Positions 13,291-17,552 of a DNA stretch of 17,552 nucleotides are shown here, in pieces. The stretch covers positions 1-17,552 of the forward strand of contig JAICSD010000027.1 of NCBI GenBank assembly GCA_025937075.1. Reading direction: 5' to 3'. How positions within the stretch are numbered: position 1 is the stretch's first letter; every line of letters begins with the position of its first letter. Origin of the DNA: Vicinamibacteria bacterium (lineage in GTDB: Bacteria; Acidobacteriota; Vicinamibacteria; Vicinamibacterales; 2-12-FULL-66-21). Under the pieces are notes generated by a model. That model did not search any database, had not been told where the DNA came from, and saw nothing but the letters and a program-made list of their open reading frames with translations. The position numbers were made by a program, and so were the translations under genes.

Positions 13291-14821
13291 GGTGATCGGG
13301 CGGCATCGCCTCTTCACGGGCGCGGATTCAGCATTCAGCATTCGTACTTCAACATTGACGCTGGCCTGCGCGGCGGCCTTCATCCTCCTCTGTACGTTGA
13401 ATAGCGCGGGCTATCGCTACGGCGCTTCCGATCAGGCGCTCTACACGCCTGCGGTGCTGCGTCATCTCGATCCGGCGCTGTTTCCGCGGGACGCGCCGCT
13501 CATCGACACGCAGGCGCGGCTGATGCTGAACGACGAGGTCGTCGCAGCGTTGTCCCGCGTCACCGGGCTCTCGCTCCAGCCGCTCTATTTCCTGTTGTAC
13601 GTCGCCACGCTGGCGCTCCTGCTGACGGCTGGTCTCCGGCTGGGCGGCCGCATGTATCGCACGCGGGGCGCGTGCCTCGCGCTCGCCGCGGCGATGACCC
13701 TCCGTCACGCGATTTCACATACGGGAACGAACTCGCTCGAAGGCTACTTCCATCCCCGGCAAGTCGCGTTCGCGCTGGGACTGCTCGCCGCCGCGCTGTT
13801 CCTCGAGCGCCGCGATCGCCTCGTCATCGCCTGCCTCGCCGGCATGGCAGTCGCGCATACCACGACCTTCGTATGGTTTGCGATCTGGTTGATCGGCGCG
13901 GCATGGGCAGGACGGCCTGACGCGCGCCGAGTCCTCGCACTCGGCACGGCGGCTGTCGCGCTCGTCGCGCTCTGGATGCTCTGGCGAGGCCCGTTTGCCG
14001 GCCGCCTGCATCGGATCGATCCCGCGTGGATGGGAGTGATCAGCGGAAAGGATTATCTGTTTCCGCTCTCGTGGCCGCTGGACGCGTGGGCGACGAACCT
14101 CGTCACGATTCCGATCATCCTTGTTGCCTGGCGCTCGCGCGTGCGGAGCGGGCTTGCCGTGGAGGGGGAAGGCGCACTCGTCGCCGGTGCGATGATGCTC
14201 GCCGTATTATTCCTCTGCTGGCTGCCGTTCAACGCGGCCCGTCTCGCGCTCGCGGTGCAGATGCAGGCCAGCCGTCTGTTCTGGATCCTGGACGCGTTCG
14301 CGACGGTGTACCTCGTGTGGGCCATCGCCGAAGGTACTGCGCGCGCTCCGTCGCTCGCGCGAAGAGGCATCGCGGCGGCCGCGCTCGTCACGCTGCTCTC
14401 GGCCGCACGAGGTGGCTACATCTGCTTCGTCCAGTTTCCCGATCGAAAGATCGTCTCGATTGACGTCCAGCACGACGACTGGCGGGACGCGATGGCGTGG
14501 GCGAGGACGACGGATGCGCGCAGCGGATGGCTGGCCGACCCGCAGCATGCGTCGCTGTACGGAGCGAGCCTGCGGGCCATCGGAGAGCGCGATGTCCTCC
14601 TCGAGGATGCGAAGGACGCGGCCCTGGCGATGTACGACCGGAACATCGCGATGCGCGTGGCCGATCGCCGCGCCGCGCTCGCGGAACATCCGTGGGACAC
14701 GGCGGGGGGCGCCCGCGCGCTCGCGCGCCGCTACGATCTCGATTACCTCGTCACGAGCGCGCCGGTTGCTCTGCCCGTGGCGTTCCGTGCGGGTTCGCTG
14801 ACGATCTATCGCCTGCGTTGA
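13268..14821 (+). CDS. Polytopic membrane protein, DUF6798/GT-C-like
   Basis: 517 residues with roughly ten hydrophobic helices and a soluble C-terminal domain (about 395-517). The first periplasmic loop has GYRYGASDQALYTPAVLRHLDPALFPRD with Asp55, and HPRQVAFAL lies at 162-170. A loop acidic residue after helix 1 and this ordering are seen in GT-C-type lipid-linked glycosyltransferase relatives and in DUF6798 proteins. The assignment comes from memory of the family pattern and is moderate. The C-terminal part (WRDAMAWARTTDARSGWLADP and later DYLVTSAPVALPVAF) looks like the extracytoplasmic domain such proteins carry. The start is uncertain: ATG 13268, GTG 13292 and TTG 13355 are all in frame, and the first 30 residues are translated repeat. 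Its last 71 bp overlap the convergent HTH-RDD gene. Confidence 0.8.
   Translation: MPNDAERSVIGRHRLFTGADSAFSIRTSTLTLACAAAFILLCTLNSAGYRYGASDQALYTPAVLRHLDPALFPRDAPLIDTQARLMLNDEVVAALSRVTGLSLQPLYFLLYVATLALLLTAGLRLGGRMYRTRGACLALAAAMTLRHAISHTGTNSLEGYFHPRQVAFALGLLAAALFLERRDRLVIACLAGMAVAHTTTFVWFAIWLIGAAWAGRPDARRVLALGTAAVALVALWMLWRGPFAGRLHRIDPAWMGVISGKDYLFPLSWPLDAWATNLVTIPIILVAWRSRVRSGLAVEGEGALVAGAMMLAVLFLCWLPFNAARLALAVQMQASRLFWILDAFATVYLVWAIAEGTARAPSLARRGIAAAALVTLLSAARGGYICFVQFPDRKIVSIDVQHDDWRDAMAWARTTDARSGWLADPQHASLYGASLRAIGERDVLLEDAKDAALAMYDRNIAMRVADRRAALAEHPWDTAGGARALARRYDLDYLVTSAPVALPVAFRAGSLTIYRLR
13324..13363. repeat. Heptad repeat at the 5' end of the membrane-protein gene
   Basis: Five 7-bp units run in phase from 13324: GGATTCA, GCATTCA, GCATTCG, TACTTCA and ACATTGA, then CGCTGG. 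The first two and last units correspond to the run at 5022-5045. The segment encodes SAFSIRTSTLTL just before the first membrane helix. CCAGCG plus TCAATG, its inverse complement, recurs as CGCTGGTCAATG-type words in the other arrays. Confidence 0.75.
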
Positions 14822-15506
14822 GACCGACCCACGTGCCCGCCTGCTGAATGCACCAGAGATCGCGAGTCCCCGCGCGCCACGCACGCTGAAACACATCGTC
14901 GACGCCCACGCGAATCTCTGGCCGCTCGGGCAGGCCCGCGGCCGCTTCGCCTGGGGTCAACCCGCGGATGCCGGCGAACACCACGAAGTAGCAGCTCCCC
15001 AGAATCGCGCTCAAGACGGCAAACGCGTACGGCGCGGCGCGGCCGAGCGCCCCCGCCTGCACGCCCGTCGTCACGATCGTCGTGCCCACGATGACTGCCA
15101 GGAGTCCCACAATCGCAGCGGCATCCACGCATGCGGCGAACAGGATCCGCGGCAGGGGACGATCGCTGCTCTTGCCCTCCGGACGTGCCACTTCGGATGA
15201 GGGCTCTTCGTGCAGCTTCTCTTCGCGCGTCTTGAATCCCCGGACGCGGGCAATTCCAACCAACGGGTCCTCGCCGCGCGGCAGCAGGTGCTCGCACGCG
15301 GCGAGCATCTCGTCCGGCGGCAAGCCGACGGCGGTCGCGTAGGCCTTCACCGCCGTACGTCCGTAGATGCCGGAGGGCAGATCTCCGTACCGTCCGTCTT
15401 CAAGCGCACGCAGCACGTGTTCGCGAATGCCGCTGCGCTTCGCGATTGCCTCGATATCCTGGTGACGCGCGTCGCGCGCCAGCCTCAGCCGTTCATGTAT
15501 CACCAT
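14751..15506 (-). CDS. Membrane protein with RodZ-like HTH and RDD-like domain
   Basis: 251 residues. Residues 1-72 form an HTH_25/RodZ-type helix-turn-helix: ERLRLARDARHQDIEAIAKRSGIREHVLRALEDGRYGDLPSGIYGRTAVKAYATAVGL. A charged linker (about 75-115) leads to a hydrophobic RDD-like region: RILFAACVDAAAIVGLLAVI (Arg120, Asp128), a second helix at about 159-178 and GIRGLTPGEAAAGL (179-191), the usual RDD end motif. RodZ-like HTH domains bind partners such as MreB or act in regulation, and RDD proteins are poorly characterised membrane proteins, so the role is open. The start 15506 has a GGGAGAG about 10 nt upstream. The last 23 codons overlap the convergent membrane-protein gene, and this tail looks unstructured. 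Confidence 0.83.
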   Translation of the reverse strand: MVIHERLRLARDARHQDIEAIAKRSGIREHVLRALEDGRYGDLPSGIYGRTAVKAYATAVGLPPDEMLAACEHLLPRGEDPLVGIARVRGFKTREEKLHEEPSSEVARPEGKSSDRPLPRILFAACVDAAAIVGLLAVIVGTTIVTTGVQAGALGRAAPYAFAVLSAILGSCYFVVFAGIRGLTPGEAAAGLPERPEIRVGVDDVFQRAWRAGTRDLWCIQQAGTWVGLNAGDRSSANPHGTPRAEQPARS

Positions 15507-15549
15507 GACCCTGGGCTCTCCCTCTTCGCGCTATCGGCACCTCCCGCAC

Positions 15550-15555
15550 TATCAT
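15550..15555 (+). promoter_or_regulatory. Candidate -10 box upstream of the YheT-like gene
   Basis: TATCAT matches five of six consensus positions in the 78-bp AT-richer divergent gap after 15506. Transcription would start near 15562, just before the 21-bp repeat. No good -35 was seen. Confidence 0.35.
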
Positions 15556-15570
15556 TTACTCAGCTGTGGC

Positions 15571-15660
15571 ACTGACGCTGGTCAATGCCGCCAGCACCGT
15601 GGTCACTGCTGCCTGAATCGCTGTCGATGCTGCCTGAATCGTTTTCGATGCCGAATGCCG
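15571..15660. repeat. 21-bp tandem repeat (three heptads per unit), about four copies
   Basis: Units begin at 15581, 15602, 15623 and 15644, exactly 21 bp apart. They start GTCAATG, GTCACTG, GTCGATG and TTCGATG, and the middle ones share CTGCCTGAATCG. Because 21 is a multiple of 3, the array reads in frame with the downstream gene as sevenfold residues (LLPESLS, MLPESFS, MPNADCF) and offers three in-frame ATGs. ACTGACGCTGGTCAATGCCG at its left end is identical to 4907-4926. Confidence 0.88.
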
Positions 15661-16679
15661 ACTGTTTCGGAATCGGCAAGTGCAATCCGACTGAACCGTT
15701 CATTCCACATCCACGACTCCAACGCGGCCACTGGATGACGGTGTACTGCTGGGGTGCCCGGCGGCGATTCACGTTGCGGGAGCCTGAAGCGCGGCTGTTC
15801 GAGGTGGCATCCGACACCAAAGTGCTCGCGCACTGTTACTGGCAGCCGGATCGGCACTCGTCGCCGACGCTGCTCGCGCTCCACGGCCTCGAGGGATCGA
15901 GCAGCGCGCATTACATGCAGGGGCTCGCGCAGAAAGCGCTGGCCGCGGGCTTCAACGCGGTGCTCCTCAACCAGCGGAACTGCGGCGGGACGGAGCACCT
16001 CGGGCCCACCCTCTATCATTCGGGCCTCACAGGCGATCCGGCGTTCGTGATCCGGGAGCTCGCGCGCACCGACGGCATCGATCGCGTCGTGGTCGCGGGC
16101 TATTCGCTGGGCGGCAATCTCGCCATCAAGCTTGCGGGCGAGCACACGGCGGAGGCGCTCCCGTCACTCAAGGCGGTGTGCGCCGTCTCGCCGGTGCTCG
16201 AGCTCGAGCACTGCGTGGCCGCGCTGGAGCGGCGATCGAATTTCATCTATCAGTGGAACTTCGTGCGGAATCTGAAGGCGCGCATGCGCCGCAAGGATCG
16301 CTGCTACCCGGGACGGTTCCCGCTGGAGCGGCTCTGGAAGGTCCACACGATTCGGCAGTTCGACAGGGAATACACGGCACCGCATTTCGGCTTCGCCAGC
16401 GCGGAGGACTATTATTATCGCGTCTCCGGCATGCGCGTGATCGATCGCGTCCGCGTGCCGGCGCTCATCATCTCCGCCGCAGACGACCCGTTCGTCCCCG
16501 CGGACCTGTTCCGCAACCCCGCGCTGACCGGCAATTCACGCATCACGCTCGTGATCACCGAGCATGGCGGCCACTGCGGATTCTTCTCGGGATCGAACGG
16601 CTCGCGTTCCGCCACGCGTGAGGACCAGTATTGGGCCGAACGGCGGGTCATCGAATTCGCAGCCAGGGCAGCGCAATGA
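15648..16679 (+). CDS. YheT-like alpha/beta hydrolase
   Basis: 343 residues from the chosen start, close to the usual length (about 340) of the YheT/ABHD1-3 type family. Hallmarks are EPFIPHPRLQRGHWMT near the N-terminus, the oxyanion region LLALHGLEGSSSAHY, the nucleophile elbow GYSLGG (Ser153), DDPFVP (Asp280) and EHGGHCGFF (His309), a complete triad. The family contains serine esterases and acyl hydrolases, mostly unassigned. ATG 15648 gives the family length; ATG 15627 and 15585 would add 7 or 21 repeat-encoded residues (MPPAPWSLLPESLS and so on). No SD precedes any of them. The DUF72 gene starts 6 bp after its stop. No membrane helix is evident. Confidence 0.9.
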   Translation: MPNADCFGIGKCNPTEPFIPHPRLQRGHWMTVYCWGARRRFTLREPEARLFEVASDTKVLAHCYWQPDRHSSPTLLALHGLEGSSSAHYMQGLAQKALAAGFNAVLLNQRNCGGTEHLGPTLYHSGLTGDPAFVIRELARTDGIDRVVVAGYSLGGNLAIKLAGEHTAEALPSLKAVCAVSPVLELEHCVAALERRSNFIYQWNFVRNLKARMRRKDRCYPGRFPLERLWKVHTIRQFDREYTAPHFGFASAEDYYYRVSGMRVIDRVRVPALIISAADDPFVPADLFRNPALTGNSRITLVITEHGGHCGFFSGSNGSRSATREDQYWAERRVIEFAARAAQ

Positions 16680-16685
16680 TCTAGC

Positions 16686-17420
16686 ATGTACACCGTGCGC
16701 TATCGCGTCGGGACATCCGGTTACAACTATCCCGAATGGCGCGGAAGCTTCTATCCGGAGAAGTTTCCGACCGGCAAGATGCTCGCGTTCTATGCGGAGC
16801 GCTTCAGCACCGTCGAAGTGAACTACACCTTCTACCGGATCCCCACCGTCCCGCTCCTGGAAGGATGGTCGCGCGGCACGCCCGACGGCTTCACGTTCAC
16901 GCTCAAGGCCCCTCGTCGAATCACGCACGATTCGAAGCTTCGCCACGTCGAGAGCCTGACGCAGGCGTTCTGCAAGACAGCTGCAGCGCTCGGCGGAAAG
17001 CTGGGCGTGCTGCTGTTCCAACTGCCTCCGACCTTCAAGCGCGACGATGCGGTGCTCGAGTCGTTTCTAGAGACGATCCCCGAAGGCACGCGGGCCGCAT
17101 TCGAATTCCGTCATCCTTCGTGGCTGGACGATGCGGTGTTCGAGAGGCTGCGGAGGCGGAATCTCGCGCTGTGCATCGCCGATAGCGAGAAGCTCAGCAC
17201 GCCCGTGATCTCCACGGCGGACTATTCGTATTTCCGCTTGCGCGATGAAGGCTACCAGCCGTCGGACATCGAGCGCTGGGCAGACACCATTCGCGAGCGC
17301 GCGCCCGGCAACGTGCACGTGTACTTCAAGCACGAGGAAGAGGGCAAGGGTCCGGAATTCGCGCGCATGCTGATGGCGCTGCTCGGCGTTCCACATCCGT
17401 ACACCGCGTCTACTCCCTGA
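16686..17420 (+). CDS. DUF72 (YecE-like) protein
   Basis: 244 residues, soluble, TIM-barrel-like DUF72 family. Hallmarks are VGTSGYNYPEWRGSFYPEKFP at the N-terminus, FYAERFSTVEVNYTFYRIP, FTFTLKAPRRITH, LGVLLFQLPPTFKRD, AAFEFRHPSWLDDAVFERL and the late HVYFKHEEEGKGP. It covers the full family length. No biochemical function is established for the family. It starts 6 bp after the YheT-like stop and probably shares its transcript. An AATGAT box lies 5 nt before the ATG but is part of the preceding stop codon context, so it is weak as a promoter. Confidence 0.95.
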   Translation: MYTVRYRVGTSGYNYPEWRGSFYPEKFPTGKMLAFYAERFSTVEVNYTFYRIPTVPLLEGWSRGTPDGFTFTLKAPRRITHDSKLRHVESLTQAFCKTAAALGGKLGVLLFQLPPTFKRDDAVLESFLETIPEGTRAAFEFRHPSWLDDAVFERLRRRNLALCIADSEKLSTPVISTADYSYFRLRDEGYQPSDIERWADTIRERAPGNVHVYFKHEEEGKGPEFARMLMALLGVPHPYTASTP

Positions 17421-17423
17421 ACC

Positions 17424-17552
17424 ATGCGATACGCCATCCGCACGCTGACCCGATCACCCGCGTTCTCGATCGTTGCGATCGCCACGATTGCGATCGGCAT
17501 TGCGGCGAACACGGCAATCTTCAGCGTGGTGAACGGCGTCCTTCTGAGGCCG
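17424..17552 (+). CDS. MacB/FtsX-type permease, ADOP family, N-terminus only
   Basis: The first 43 codons are visible: [38 protein letters not shown] and on to the edge. The R-x-L-x-R-S-P-x-F cytoplasmic lead, a first membrane helix and [15 protein letters not shown] are diagnostic of the large duplicated orphan permeases (ADOP) expanded in acidobacteria. Complete members have about 800 residues with two FtsX-like domains. The usual PadR-family neighbour is not upstream. The gene starts 3 bp after the DUF72 stop, so it may be read through from that unit. Confidence 0.93.
   Translation, partial: MRYAIRTLTRSPAFSIVAIATIAIGIAANTAIFSVVNGVLLRP

Overview
This is a GC-rich bacterial chromosome segment with 13 coding genes, two of them cut by the window edges. 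The content points to Acidobacteriota, most likely the class Vicinamibacteria. The clues are a right-edge MacB/FtsX-type permease of the kind expanded in acidobacteria (ADOP), a very large secreted sortilin/VPS10-like propeller protein, a Tat-exported alpha/beta hydrolase and many signal peptides and outer-membrane proteins. The taxonomy is an inference from gene content; no rRNA or tRNA gene is present.

Layout. Positions 1-1769 (minus strand) hold a probable operon of a YvcK/CofD-like protein followed by an ABC-F ATPase. Divergent from it, 1895-4117 encodes a Tat-exported two-domain alpha/beta hydrolase whose second domain has lost its nucleophile. Then come a protein resembling a degenerate nucleotidyltransferase (4154-4855), a TPM-domain protein (4921-5799), a LemA lipoprotein (5835-6404) and a 1032-residue sortilin-like propeller (6401-9499) that overlaps lemA by 4 bp. 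Converging on these from the minus strand is a two-gene unit: an outer-membrane protein fusing a kinase-like periplasmic region to a BamA/D15-type barrel (9991-12546), followed by a secreted small cupin (9506-9955). Rightwards follow a DinB-family protein (12735-13232), a polytopic DUF6798/GT-C-like membrane protein (13268-14821), a minus-strand HTH_25-RDD membrane protein (14751-15506) whose 3' end overlaps it, a YheT-like hydrolase (15648-16679), a DUF72/YecE protein (16686-17420) and the start of the ADOP permease (17424-17552). There is no gene-free stretch above 300 bp.

Two non-coding themes stand out. First, short tandem repeats, mostly with a 7-bp period or a multiple of it, occur at gene boundaries (748-806, 4871-4949, 5022-5045, 13236-13290, 13324-13363, 15571-15660). 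In several places the repeats supply the start codon or encode part of the signal peptide. They share words such as TGACGCTGGTCAATGCCG and GCATTCA. Second, at least four genes have a TATAAT-like box 6-7 nt before the ATG and no Shine-Dalgarno sequence, the arrangement expected for leaderless mRNAs.

No classical defence, secretion or biosynthetic cluster is present. The best candidates for something little described are the repeat family that delivers translation starts, and the kinase-like/BamA fusion with its secreted cupin partner.
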